From Deltaproteobacteria bacterium (GTDB taxonomy: Bacteria > Desulfobacterota > Binatia > Binatales > Binataceae), in contig JAJZAI010000022.1 of assembly GCA_021799495.1 (NCBI GenBank), positions 1 through 54,771 of the forward strand: a stretch of DNA of 54,771 bases. The letters are read 5' to 3'. The notes below the pieces were generated by a model. That model saw only the letters and a program-made list of their open reading frames with translations, did not search any database and was not told the DNA's origin. Below, piece by piece: positions 6,873-15,397 of this stretch (position 1 is its first letter; each line of letters begins with the position of its first letter). The position numbers and the translations under genes are program-made.

Positions 6873-8971
6873 CGCGATGCGCCGGATTGATAGAGCAGGC
6901 CGTATTCGCGCCGTCCGCCGATCACCTTCTTTACGTAGTCGCGGGTTTCGCGATAACCGATATTTTCGACCCATGCGTCGTCGTCGCCCGGATGCTTTTC
7001 CGTCCATCCGGCGACGGCGTTTTCGCCGCCGTTGTATGCCGCCACGGCCTTGAACGTGTCCTGATTGAACATTTCAAAAAGTCCGCGCAGATAGATCGTG
7101 CCAATCCGCACGCTGAGATCGGGATCGAACAGATCGAGCGAATCGCCCGCGACGCCGGCCTGCGGCGCCCATTTTTGCGCCGTCGCCGGCATCAGTTGCA
7201 TCAGCCCGCGCGCGTTCGAGACCGAGCGCGCTTCGGGATTGAAAAGGCTCTCCTGACGGATCAGTGCGAGCACCAGGTAGGGATCGAGCTGATTGAGCCG
7301 GGCCGCGGATGAAACCTCGTTCCAGTAACCGCGCGGATAACGCATCCGCTCCGCGACGCGCGGATCGAGCTCGCCGCGTTCCGACAATCGCGTTGCCGCC
7401 ACCACGCCGTCGTACCACGCGCCGGCTGTCTCGTATTCGCCCAACACGAAATTCCGCAGGCCCGGATCGCCGCCCAGGTAGGGACCAAGCGCGTGCAGCT
7501 CCGGAGCTTCGAGCCGGCTCAGTCCGATCGCCTTGAGCGCGAGCGCCCGATCGAGATGAAATTGCGCCGGGCCGGCCACGGACGGCGGCGTGGACGCGGC
7601 CGGGAGCGACGCCAATGCCGCGGGAAACACGCTTGGCCGGGCCTCGACCCGGCGTTCCGCCAGGGCCGGATAGTAATTGCTGTCGGTGCTGACGGCGAGC
7701 CTGACGTAAAGCGCACGGGCGTTGGAAGATTCGCCGTTCTGGTCAAGCGCGCGCGCTTGCCAGTACATGAACATATCTCGCGTCGCCGCGGACTCGGCGC
7801 GATCGACGTCGGAGCCGAATTCCGACGCCGCCGAATCGAAATCGCGCGTCATGTAGAGCATAAAGGCGGCGCGAAAGCGTCCTTCTTCGGCGATTTCCGA
7901 GTGAGGGTAACGTGCCGTCAGGCGTTGAAACGCGCTCCGCGCCGATGCGTAATCGGCGTCGTCCTCGTACGTCCGCCCGATTTCAAACATCGCTTGCGGC
8001 GCGCGCGAGGATCCGGGGAATTGCCGAATCAGCCGCGAAAAGTATTCGCGCGCCTGCGCGGTGTCATCGACGCGCCACCATGAATGAGCGAGCGCGTTGA
8101 GGGCCGCCGGCGCGTGCGCGCCCGACGGCTGCAATGAAAGATAATTCTGCAACGCCATCCGCGCGGCCGCGGGATCGCCCCGTTGCGCTTCGGCCTCAAG
8201 CCAGAAAAGCTCCGCGCTGACGGACTTCGGCGGCTCCATCGCGAGCGCCGCGCGAATCAAATCCATCGCGGCGGCCGATTGGCCTTCGCGCACCAGCAAA
8301 GCCGCTTCTTCGCGCCGATAGTCGATCGAATGGGTGTCGGCCAGCTCCGGATGGGCGGCAAGCATCGCATAGGCGAGTTTCCGCGCGGCCTGATCGTAAG
8401 GTCCGGCCGGCGCGAGACTGCGAACGGTTTGCGCTTCGTCATAGGCGCCGCTGAAATCGTTGGACGCCGCGCGGGCGCGCGCCATCAGCATCCGCGCCTC
8501 CTGCTCCAGGCCCGGCTGGTCCGAACGATCCGCGACTAAAGTCGCCGCGCGCAGCGCAAGGTCGGGATGGCCAAGGCCGAGTTCGACGCTGGCGTAGTCG
8601 AGTTCGGCGCGATCGGCGAAGATGCTTTGCGGAAATTCGTTGGCGAGGCTTAGATAATTGTTCGCGGCGCCGGGCTGGTCGCCGCTGTGGCGTTGGGCGT
8701 CGGCCATATAATAGAGGGCGTAATCGGCCAGAGCGGGAACCCGCTCGCGCGCCAATTGCATCCGCTCGATTACGACCGGCCAGTCCTTGCGATTCCAGGC
8801 GTCGTAGGCCTCGGCGAAGGATTGGCGCGGGTCAAAATTTTCTACGCGATTGCGCTCGAACGGCAGCATCTGGGCCGCCGCGAGGCCGCCCGCGCCGATT
8901 GCGGCAAGGAGCGCGATCGCAAACCATGACGATGTGCGCGGATGCGAACGATTTCGGCGCTTCGATTCCAC
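6869..8971 (-). CDS. slt: Soluble lytic murein transglycosylase (Slt70 type)
   Basis: Periplasmic enzyme that cleaves the MurNAc-GlcNAc bond of peptidoglycan with 1,6-anhydro ring formation. An N-terminal hydrophobic segment (residues 14-35) targets export. Residues about 50-500 are tandem TPR-like helical repeats forming the superhelical U-domain. The C-terminal catalytic domain has the glutamate in LIRQESLFNPEA, then the SNARGLMQLMPATA motif and AYNGGENAV. At 700 residues it is of normal size for TPR-type Slt proteins. The stop is coupled to the DUF429-like gene. Divergent from maf, 146 bp upstream. Confidence 0.9.
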   Translation of the reverse strand: MESKRRNRSHPRTSSWFAIALLAAIGAGGLAAAQMLPFERNRVENFDPRQSFAEAYDAWNRKDWPVVIERMQLARERVPALADYALYYMADAQRHSGDQPGAANNYLSLANEFPQSIFADRAELDYASVELGLGHPDLALRAATLVADRSDQPGLEQEARMLMARARAASNDFSGAYDEAQTVRSLAPAGPYDQAARKLAYAMLAAHPELADTHSIDYRREEAALLVREGQSAAAMDLIRAALAMEPPKSVSAELFWLEAEAQRGDPAAARMALQNYLSLQPSGAHAPAALNALAHSWWRVDDTAQAREYFSRLIRQFPGSSRAPQAMFEIGRTYEDDADYASARSAFQRLTARYPHSEIAEEGRFRAAFMLYMTRDFDSAASEFGSDVDRAESAATRDMFMYWQARALDQNGESSNARALYVRLAVSTDSNYYPALAERRVEARPSVFPAALASLPAASTPPSVAGPAQFHLDRALALKAIGLSRLEAPELHALGPYLGGDPGLRNFVLGEYETAGAWYDGVVAATRLSERGELDPRVAERMRYPRGYWNEVSSAARLNQLDPYLVLALIRQESLFNPEARSVSNARGLMQLMPATAQKWAPQAGVAGDSLDLFDPDLSVRIGTIYLRGLFEMFNQDTFKAVAAYNGGENAVAGWTEKHPGDDDAWVENIGYRETRDYVKKVIGGRREYGLLYQSGASR

Positions 8972-9117
8972 TATGATTTGGTTAGCTTACCGGCGCGGAT
9001 GCATCAATGCGTGCCGTCGCGCGCGGGCTTGCGGTGGACCATCGGGTCTGGCAACAAGTGCTCTGTTTGCGCGCGTCCGGCGCGGATGAACGCGCCGGTT
9101 GCGGAATTTCGCCAGCA

Positions 9118-9708
9118 ATGAATCGGCATGAATTTATATTGGCCTCAGGCTCGCCGCGGCGGCGGGAATTGCTCAGCCGCGCCGGGTTCGCGTTCGAGAT
9201 CGCCGAAAGCGGCGTTGACGAACTGATCCGCGCCGGCGAAGGCGGCAAAGAGTTCGCTCTGCGCATGGCGGCCGAGAAGGCGCTCGCGGTGTCCGCGCTC
9301 AGGCGCGGCGCGATCGTGCTGGCCGCCGACACGATCGTTGAGCTGTCCGGTCGAGTGTTTGAAAAGCCCGTGGACGCAGCGGAGGCGCGTGCGATGCTGT
9401 CGGCGCTGGCCGGCGCGACCCATGTCGTCGTCACCGCGTTCGCGGTTGCGCACGACGGCGCCGTGGAGGACCATCGCGCGGTAATCAGCCGGGTGACATT
9501 CAGAGAATTGAGCGCCGCCGAAATTGAAGAATATGTCGCGAGCGGCGATCCGATGGACAAGGCGGGCGCATACGGAATCCAGGGGCGCGGCGCGGACTTT
9601 ATAGTCGCGGTCGAGGGGTCGCGCGACAACGTGATGGGTTTGCCGGTGGCCGAGGCGGCCGCGGCGCTGGCGCGGCGCGGAATCATGCCGGAACGGCCGC
9701 GGCAATGA
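9118..9708 (+). CDS. maf: Maf-like nucleoside triphosphate pyrophosphatase
   Basis: House-cleaning pyrophosphatase that hydrolyses dTTP/UTP or modified nucleotides. The start is set at ATG 9118 because family members begin directly with the strand that precedes ILASGSPRRRELL (residues 6-18), the phosphate-binding motif. Further motifs are AADTIVELSGRVFEKP (aspartate base, near 67) and GDPMDKAGAYGIQGRG (near 142). Length 196 is normal. It is six bases from yggS and heads a run of coupled genes to yggU. Confidence 0.92.
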   Translation: MNRHEFILASGSPRRRELLSRAGFAFEIAESGVDELIRAGEGGKEFALRMAAEKALAVSALRRGAIVLAADTIVELSGRVFEKPVDAAEARAMLSALAGATHVVVTAFAVAHDGAVEDHRAVISRVTFRELSAAEIEEYVASGDPMDKAGAYGIQGRGADFIVAVEGSRDNVMGLPVAEAAAALARRGIMPERPRQ

Positions 9709-9714
9709 GGCGCG

Positions 9715-10404
9715 ATGATCGGCGCTGATGAAATCGCCCGGCGCTATCGCCAGGTAAAGGAACGAATCGCGCAGGCCTGCGCGCGCGCCCGGCGCCCGGC
9801 CGAATCGGTTCGTCTGGTGCTGGCGGGCAAGACCAATCCGCCCGCGGCGCTGCGCGCCGCATACGCCGCCGGCGCGCGCGAGTTCGGCGAAAATTACGTC
9901 CAGGAGGCGGTCGCGAAACGCGCCGCGCTCGCGGATTTGAAGGATGTCCGATGGCATCTGATTGGCAGCCTGCAGAGCAACAAGGCGCGCGCCGCGGCCG
10001 AAACTTTCGATGTGATTCAAACCCTCGACCGGCCGCGGCTGGCCGCGGCGATCGCGCGTATCAGGGCGCGGCCGCCGATGCCGATGTTGATTGAGGTGAA
10101 TATCGCCGGCGAACTATCCAAGAGCGGCGTGGCGCCCGAGCGCCTCGAAGCGCTGATCGAGGCGTCGCGCGGCCTTGTGGACCTGCTCGGCCTGATGGCG
10201 ATTCCGCCGGCGGCGGAAGCGTCCGAGGCGGGCCGGCGATGGTTCGCCGCGTTGCGCGGCCTGCGCGATCGGATGCGGGCGCGCAGCGGGCTTGAGTTGC
10301 CGGAGCTTTCGATGGGCATGACGGACGATTTTGAAATCGCAATCGAGGAGGGAGCGACGATCGTGCGGGTCGGCCGCGCGGTTTTCGGCGAACGGACGAA
10401 ATGA
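9715..10404 (+). CDS. yggS: PLP homeostasis protein YggS/PLPBP
   Basis: Cytosolic pyridoxal-phosphate-binding protein of the alanine-racemase N-terminal fold, involved in PLP and amino-acid homeostasis. The PLP lysine is in LVLAGKTNPP (near residue 41), followed by EFGENYVQEA and the conserved WHLIGSLQSNK (near 84). The late motif LSMGMTDDFEIAIEEGAT with VRVGRAVFG binds the cofactor phosphate. The stop overlaps the proC start as ATGA (10401-10404), a widespread and conserved neighbour relationship. Confidence 0.93.
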   Translation: MIGADEIARRYRQVKERIAQACARARRPAESVRLVLAGKTNPPAALRAAYAAGAREFGENYVQEAVAKRAALADLKDVRWHLIGSLQSNKARAAAETFDVIQTLDRPRLAAAIARIRARPPMPMLIEVNIAGELSKSGVAPERLEALIEASRGLVDLLGLMAIPPAAEASEAGRRWFAALRGLRDRMRARSGLELPELSMGMTDDFEIAIEEGATIVRVGRAVFGERTK

Positions 10405-11270
10405 AGAAGCTGGCGTTCATCGGCGGCGGCAATATGGCGGAGGCGCTTGCGCGCGGGCTGATCGCGGGAAAAGTGTTCCGGCCGGCGGACCTGATTGTGG
10501 CGGACGTCGATCCGGCGCGGCGGCGCAAGCTGGGGCGGGCGCTGAAAATCGAAACCACCGCCGACAATCTGGCGGCGGTGCGCGCCGCGCGCGCGATCCT
10601 GTTCGCGGTAAAGCCGCAAAATATCGACGACGTCCTGGGCGAAATTCGCGCTGCGCTCGCGCCGGGCGGAAAATCGCCCGCGCGCGCCGGGTCCGCCGGC
10701 GCGCCGGTTCCGATCGCGGCTGCGACGCGCCTGTTCATTTCGATTGCGGCGGGCGTCACGATCGCGCGCTTTGCGGCCGCGCTCGGGGCCGGCGCGCGGG
10801 TGATTCGCGTGATGCCGAACGCGCCCGCGATGGTCGGTCAGGGGATGGCCGCGCTGACCCGGTCGTCGGGCGCGTCGCAGGCGGACTTGAGCTTCGCAAT
10901 GCGCATCTTTCGCGCCGTCGGCGACGCGATCGCGCTCGATGACGAAGCTCTGCTGGACGCGGTCACCGCGCTTTCCGGCAGCGGTCCGGCGTATGTCTAT
11001 CTGTTCGTCAAAGCGCTGGCGGACGGCGGCGTGGCCGAAGGTCTCGAACCGGCGATGGCGATCCGGATGGCGCTGCAGACGCTGCGCGGCGCGGTGGAAA
11101 CGATGAGCAAATCGAAGCTCGATGCGGCGGAATTGATTCGGATCGTGGCGTCGCCCGGAGGCACCACCGAAGCCGCGCTGCGCAAGTTCGACGAGCGGGG
11201 ATTTTCCGCTATAGTTGGTGATGCTCTCCACGCCGCCGCGCACCGGTCGCGCGAATTAGGCCGCGGGTAG
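10401..11270 (+). CDS. proC: Pyrroline-5-carboxylate reductase
   Basis: Catalyses the last step of proline synthesis, reducing pyrroline-5-carboxylate with NAD(P)H. The N-terminal dinucleotide fold has FIGGGNMAEAL (residues 5-15); FAVKPQN follows; the C-terminal dimerisation domain has ALSGSGPAYVYLF and the PGGTTEAAL signature. About 20 extra residues, rich in P, A and G (near 92-113), sit in the loop before the SIAAGV strand, making it slightly longer than usual. Translationally coupled to yggS. Confidence 0.94.
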   Translation: MKKLAFIGGGNMAEALARGLIAGKVFRPADLIVADVDPARRRKLGRALKIETTADNLAAVRAARAILFAVKPQNIDDVLGEIRAALAPGGKSPARAGSAGAPVPIAAATRLFISIAAGVTIARFAAALGAGARVIRVMPNAPAMVGQGMAALTRSSGASQADLSFAMRIFRAVGDAIALDDEALLDAVTALSGSGPAYVYLFVKALADGGVAEGLEPAMAIRMALQTLRGAVETMSKSKLDAAELIRIVASPGGTTEAALRKFDERGFSAIVGDALHAAAHRSRELGRG

Positions 11271-11292
11271 GGCGAAAGGCGCGAATCGCGAC

Positions 11293-11595
11293 GTGTTTGT
11301 CTGGACCAACCTGGTGATTTGGATAGCGAATGTGCTCCAGGGCGCGCTCAATCTCTATTTCTGGGTCGTAATTATCGCCGCCGTGCTGTCGTGGATCGAG
11401 CCGAACCCGTACAACCCGGTCGTGCGCGCGATTTATGCGATTACCGAGCCGGTTTTCGATTGGATCCGGGAGCATCTGCCGGTGTTGTTCGGAGGAATCG
11501 ATTTTTCTCCGATCGTCGTGCTGCTGTTTATCAGCTTCCTTACCCAATACCTGATTCCGACCTTGACGCGGGTAATGGTGTTCGGCTTCGCCTGA
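11293..11595 (+). CDS. yggT: YggT family membrane protein
   Basis: 100-residue integral membrane protein with two to three hydrophobic segments (residues 6-38 and 71-100) around the family motif SWIEPNPYNP and a later ITEPVFDWIRE. YggT-like proteins are linked to osmotic tolerance and, in Gram-positives, to division-site membrane assembly. Starts at GTG 11293, 22 bp after proC; its stop overlaps the yggU start as TGATG. Confidence 0.88.
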   Translation: MFVWTNLVIWIANVLQGALNLYFWVVIIAAVLSWIEPNPYNPVVRAIYAITEPVFDWIREHLPVLFGGIDFSPIVVLLFISFLTQYLIPTLTRVMVFGFA

Positions 11596-11951
11596 TGGCG
11601 AGCGGCGGCGCGGGCCGATGGCTGAGCCGGACCGGAAACGGCCTGCGTATCGACGTGCTGGCCCGTCCGGGCGCGTCGCGCAGCGGATGTCTGGGAGTCG
11701 AGGCGCGCGGCCTGGTGATGGCGCTTCATTCGCCGCCCGAGGGCGGCCGCGCCAATGACGAGCTGGTCGAAATTCTGGCGCGCATCCTGAGGCTGCCGCG
11801 CGCCAGCGTGCGGATCGTGCGTGGAACGTCGTCGCGCCGAAAGACGGTGGAAATCGCGACGGCCGAGCAGGAACGTATCGCCGCGCGATGCGAAGAATTG
11901 GCGCTCGCGGGTTCGGGAGCGCGCGCCGGCGCCCCGAACCGGCCGCGTTGA
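11595..11951 (+). CDS. yggU: DUF167 / YggU family protein
   Basis: A 118-residue soluble protein of the small DUF167 alpha/beta fold, function unknown. Key features are LRIDVLARPGASRSG and the strongly conserved PPEGGRANDELVEILA (near residues 50-66), followed by RIVRGTSSRRK. Starts at ATG 11595, overlapping the yggT stop by one base. The C-terminal 20 residues are an Ala/Arg/Pro tail that is not part of the fold. The start was chosen from the overlap and the family's normal length; the same frame is open far upstream. Confidence 0.85.
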   Translation: MASGGAGRWLSRTGNGLRIDVLARPGASRSGCLGVEARGLVMALHSPPEGGRANDELVEILARILRLPRASVRIVRGTSSRRKTVEIATAEQERIAARCEELALAGSGARAGAPNRPR

Positions 11952-12023
11952 CAAGGCAAGTCGCCATGATTACGTCTTCATTGGGTTAACCAGCGCCGCG
12001 TCTGATAAGAATTAAACAGTCCC

Positions 12024-12365
12024 ATGCCTATTTACGAATACAATTGCGCTAAATGCGGAGTCTTTGAAGTAACTCAGCGGATCACCGAAAATCCCCTGCG
12101 GAAGTGTCCGACGTGCAAGGGCAAGGTGGAACGGATTGTTTCGCGCACCTCGTTTATCCTGAAGGGCAGCGGATGGTACGCGACCGACTACGCGAAGTCA
12201 GGGAGCGGCGCTAAAAGCGATTCTTCCACCGCGGCGGATTCGTCGTCTTCGGCGTCTCCGGCCGCGTCAGCCTCCAGTTCGTCCAATGGCGCGCCCGCAT
12301 CCGAGGGAACGGCGGCTTCGTCCAAACCCGCCGAGAAAAGCGCGCCCGCAAAATCGGCCGACTGA
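12024..12365 (+). CDS. FmdB-type zinc-ribbon protein with Ser/Ala-rich tail
   Basis: Small regulatory-type protein of the FmdB family. It begins MPIYEYNCAKCG and has a second CPTC pair about 20 residues later, forming one zinc ribbon, followed by RIVSRTSFILKGSGWYATDY, a segment common to the family. Residues 60-113 are a low-complexity Ser/Ala/Pro/Lys tail. The founding member was proposed to regulate formamidase in a methylotroph, but the family role is unclear. Followed by a strong terminator at 12395. Confidence 0.88.
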   Translation: MPIYEYNCAKCGVFEVTQRITENPLRKCPTCKGKVERIVSRTSFILKGSGWYATDYAKSGSGAKSDSSTAADSSSSASPAASASSSSNGAPASEGTAASSKPAEKSAPAKSAD

Positions 12366-12394
12366 AGCGTATCGTAGGCTTTTCGGCGAAAGAG

Positions 12395-12422
12395 CCGCAG
12401 GGTAGCAAGTCCTGCGGTTTTT
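12395..12422 (+). terminator. Rho-independent terminator after fmdB-like gene
   Basis: A perfect 7-bp stem CCGCAGG (12395-12401) / CCTGCGG (12411-12417) with a 9-nt loop is followed directly by TTTTT and then TCTGTTT-like sequence. It lies 30 bp after the fmdB-like stop and 18 bp before the next gene, so it separates the housekeeping run from the hydantoinase operon. Confidence 0.85.
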
Positions 12423-12440
12423 CTGTTTCAATGCCTCGGC

Positions 12441-13391
12441 ATGCGCGCCCTTTACTTCGACGGCGCTCTCGAACTGCGCGAAGCTTACCCGGATCCGGAG
12501 CCGATCGCGGGTGAAAGCATGGTTCGGGTGACGCTGGCCGGTATCTGCGGCACCGATTTGGAAATCACCCGCGGTTACATGGCCTATCGCGGCGTGCCGG
12601 GACATGAATTCACGGGACGCGTGGTTCAGTCGGCCAATCCCGCTCTGGCCGGACGGCGCGTGGTTGGCGAAATCAACGCCGGATGCGGCCGTTGCCGATC
12701 ATGCGCCGACGGCATGGCGCGCCATTGTCCGAATCGCACCGTGCTCGGAATTCTCGGCCGCGACGGCGCGTTTGCCGATTATCTGCGGCTTCCCGACGGC
12801 AACCTCAGGCCCTTGCCCGACTCGATTGACGACGAGGCGGCGGTTTTTGCCGAGCCGCTGGCGGCGGCCTTTGGGATTTTCGAGCAGGCCGCGCTCAAGC
12901 GTTCGGATCGAATCGCGATTCTCGGCGGCGGCCGGCTGGGCGCGATCGTGGCGATGGCGCTTCAGTCGGAAGATTTCGCGCCCGTGGTCGCGGGGCGCGA
13001 TCGCGCAAAGCTGGCACGTCTCGAAAAGCTTGGCTTGACCGTCGCCGCCGCCGACGCGCTCGAACCCGGCTTCGACGTGGTGATCGATTGCACCGGGAAT
13101 CCGGCGGGTTTCGCCCGGTCGATCGCATTGGTCAGGCCGCGCGGCGCGATTGTGCTGAAGAGCACGGCGGCGGCCGGCGCGGCGCTGAATCTCGCGCCGA
13201 TTGTGATTAACGAAATCAACGTGATCGGCTCGCGCTGCGGCCGGTTCGAGCCGGCGCTGCGCGCGCTGGCCGCGGGGCGCGTCGATCCGCGCCCGTTAAT
13301 CGATCGAATCGTTCCGCTCGCTGACGGCGCCGGCGCCTTCGCGCTGGCGGCGGACCAGGCGCATTTCAAGGTTCTGCTCAGGCCCTCGTGA
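12441..13391 (+). CDS. Zinc-dependent medium-chain alcohol dehydrogenase
   Basis: MDR-superfamily oxidoreductase. Catalytic zinc ligands are the Cys of GICGTD (near residue 36), the His-Glu of GVPGHEFTG (near 55) and a later E in FAEPLAAA. The structural zinc loop is GCGRCRSCADGMARHC (near 77-94). The NAD(P)-binding fold is marked by ILGGGRLGAIVA (near 159). At 316 residues it is shorter than the usual 340-350. Its stop overlaps the hydantoinase A start as GTGA, so it belongs to that operon and may supply or consume its substrate. Substrate is not known. Confidence 0.85.
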   Translation: MRALYFDGALELREAYPDPEPIAGESMVRVTLAGICGTDLEITRGYMAYRGVPGHEFTGRVVQSANPALAGRRVVGEINAGCGRCRSCADGMARHCPNRTVLGILGRDGAFADYLRLPDGNLRPLPDSIDDEAAVFAEPLAAAFGIFEQAALKRSDRIAILGGGRLGAIVAMALQSEDFAPVVAGRDRAKLARLEKLGLTVAAADALEPGFDVVIDCTGNPAGFARSIALVRPRGAIVLKSTAAAGAALNLAPIVINEINVIGSRCGRFEPALRALAAGRVDPRPLIDRIVPLADGAGAFALAADQAHFKVLLRPS

Positions 13392-15397
13392 CTCGCACAG
13401 CGTCAATCGCGCCGCGCCGCCGCGGCGAAGGCTCGGCGGCCGTGGTCGTCGGCATCGACACCGGCGGCACGTTCACCGATCTGGTCGCGATCGTGGGCGG
13501 CGAAGCGCGCGTGCATAAGCTGGCCTCAACGCCGCACGATCCCGCGCAGGCGGTAATCGCCGGAATTGCGGAACTGATTGGAGGCGCGCCGGCGGAAATC
13601 GTCACTTACAGCTCAACCGTCGCCACCAACGCGCTGCTCGAAGGCAAAGGCGCGCGCGTCGCGCTTTTTACCGACGCGGGATTCGAGGATCTGATCGAAA
13701 TCGGCCGGCAAAACCGCTCTGATTTATACGCGCTCGCGCCGAGCCGCCCGGCGCCGCTGGTCGGCCGTTCGATGCGTTTCGGAGTTGGCGGGCGCACGCT
13801 CCACGACGGAACGGTTCAAAAACCGATCGGGCGCGCCGAGCTCGCGGCGATACGCAAGCTTGCCGAAAAGTCGCGCGCGGAGTCGTTCGCCGTATGCCTG
13901 CTGCATTCCTACGCGAATCCCGCGAGCGAAGAACTGATCGCCGCGGCGCTCGCGCCGGCCGGCAAGCCGCTTTCCGTATCGCATCGGATTCTGGCGGAAT
14001 ATCGCGAGTATGAACGGCTCTCCACGGCTGTGGTCAACGCCTACGTCGCGCCGCGGATGGTCGCGCATCTGGAGCGGCTCGAAAGCGGCTTGAAGACCCG
14101 GCGGCTGCGCGTGATGCAATCCGACGGCAACGCGATCGGCCCGGCCCTGGCGCGCGCCGAACCGGTGCGCACGATCCTTTCCGGGCCGGCGGCGGGCGTC
14201 GTCGGCGCGGCGGCGCTGGCCCGCGCGATCGGCCTCGGCAAGTTCATCACCTTCGACATGGGCGGCACTTCGACCGACGTCGCGCTGGTCGACGGCGCTG
14301 CTCGCGTGCGCACGCTCAGTTATCCGAACGGCTATGCGGTGCGCACGCCCGTGATTGATATCCATACGGTCGGGGCCGGCGGCGGCTCGATCGCGTCGCT
14401 CGACGCCGGCGGATCGTTGCGCGTCGGTCCCGAGAGCGCCGGCGCCGATCCCGGGCCGGCCTGCTACGGCCGCGGCGAACGGCCGGCCGTGACCGACGCG
14501 GATTTGATCGCGGGCCGCCTGCTCGCGGGCAATTTTCTCGGCGGCCGGATGCGGCTCGACGCCGCGCGCTCGGAGCGCGCGCTGGCGCCGCTGGCGCGGG
14601 CGATGAAGACCGACTTGGCGGGAGCGGCGCGCGGCGTGATCCGCGTCGTCAACGCCAACATGGAGCGGGCGATTCGCGTCGTCAGCGTCGCGCGCGGGTT
14701 CGATCCGAGGGAGTTCGCGCTGATGGCGTTCGGCGGCGCGGGTCCCATGCACGCCTGCGAGCTGGCGCGCGAACTGGGCGTCCGCCATATCGTCTTGCCG
14801 CGAAATCCGGGCCTGTTGTGCGCGTGGGGCGCGCTCGGCGCGCCGCTGGGACGCGAATATTCCCTGACCGTGCGCGACGCCGACCCGCGCTTCGCGCGGT
14901 TGCGCGGGCGCGCCCGTCCGCTGATCGCGCGGGCGCGGGCCGAATTGACGGCGGAAGGCGGACGGCCCGCATCCATCCATTACGATCTCCGCGCCGACGT
15001 GCGGTATCGCGGCCAATCGTACGAGATTGAAGTGGCGCTAAGCCCGCGCTTCGCGGTGGAGTTCCATGCGGCGCATCGCCGCGCCTTCGGCCATAGCGCG
15101 CCAGACGCGCCGATCGAGGTCGTCAATCTGCGCCTGCGCGCGTGGGCCGAAGGACCGCATCGCGGGTCGCGCCGCGTCTCTCCGCCGGCTGGCCGGCCGT
15201 CTCCCGCCGGACGCGTGCGAATCGCCGTCGATGGCGCGACGGTTTCCGCGCCGGTGTATCAACGCGAAGCGTTCGGCGCCGGCGCGCGAATCGCCGGTCC
15301 CGCGATCGTCGCCGAGCTCAGCGCGACGACCTATGTGGCGCCTGAGTTCGATCTCCGCTGCGACCAATTCGGCAATCTGCATATGGAGGCGCGATGA
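13388..15397 (+). CDS. Hydantoinase/oxoprolinase subunit A (HyuA)
   Basis: ATP-dependent amide-ring opening or carboxylating enzyme subunit of the hydantoinase/oxoprolinase family (5-oxoprolinase, N-methylhydantoinase, acetone/acetophenone carboxylase relatives). The N-terminal ASKHA phosphate-binding motif is VGIDTGGTFTDLVA (residues 21-34). The second phosphate site is TFDMGGTSTDVALVDG (near 294) and an AFGGAGPMHA segment is near 449. Starts at GTG 13388, overlapping the dehydrogenase by four bases; its own stop overlaps hyuB as ATGA. The sequence does not separate hydantoinase from carboxylase activity; no third small subunit follows. Confidence 0.9.
   Translation: MTRTASIAPRRRGEGSAAVVVGIDTGGTFTDLVAIVGGEARVHKLASTPHDPAQAVIAGIAELIGGAPAEIVTYSSTVATNALLEGKGARVALFTDAGFEDLIEIGRQNRSDLYALAPSRPAPLVGRSMRFGVGGRTLHDGTVQKPIGRAELAAIRKLAEKSRAESFAVCLLHSYANPASEELIAAALAPAGKPLSVSHRILAEYREYERLSTAVVNAYVAPRMVAHLERLESGLKTRRLRVMQSDGNAIGPALARAEPVRTILSGPAAGVVGAAALARAIGLGKFITFDMGGTSTDVALVDGAARVRTLSYPNGYAVRTPVIDIHTVGAGGGSIASLDAGGSLRVGPESAGADPGPACYGRGERPAVTDADLIAGRLLAGNFLGGRMRLDAARSERALAPLARAMKTDLAGAARGVIRVVNANMERAIRVVSVARGFDPREFALMAFGGAGPMHACELARELGVRHIVLPRNPGLLCAWGALGAPLGREYSLTVRDADPRFARLRGRARPLIARARAELTAEGGRPASIHYDLRADVRYRGQSYEIEVALSPRFAVEFHAAHRRAFGHSAPDAPIEVVNLRLRAWAEGPHRGSRRVSPPAGRPSPAGRVRIAVDGATVSAPVYQREAFGAGARIAGPAIVAELSATTYVAPEFDLRCDQFGNLHMEAR

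Noticed and set aside
13724-15016. 430-codon minus-strand reading frame
   Set aside because: Antisense shadow of hyuA.
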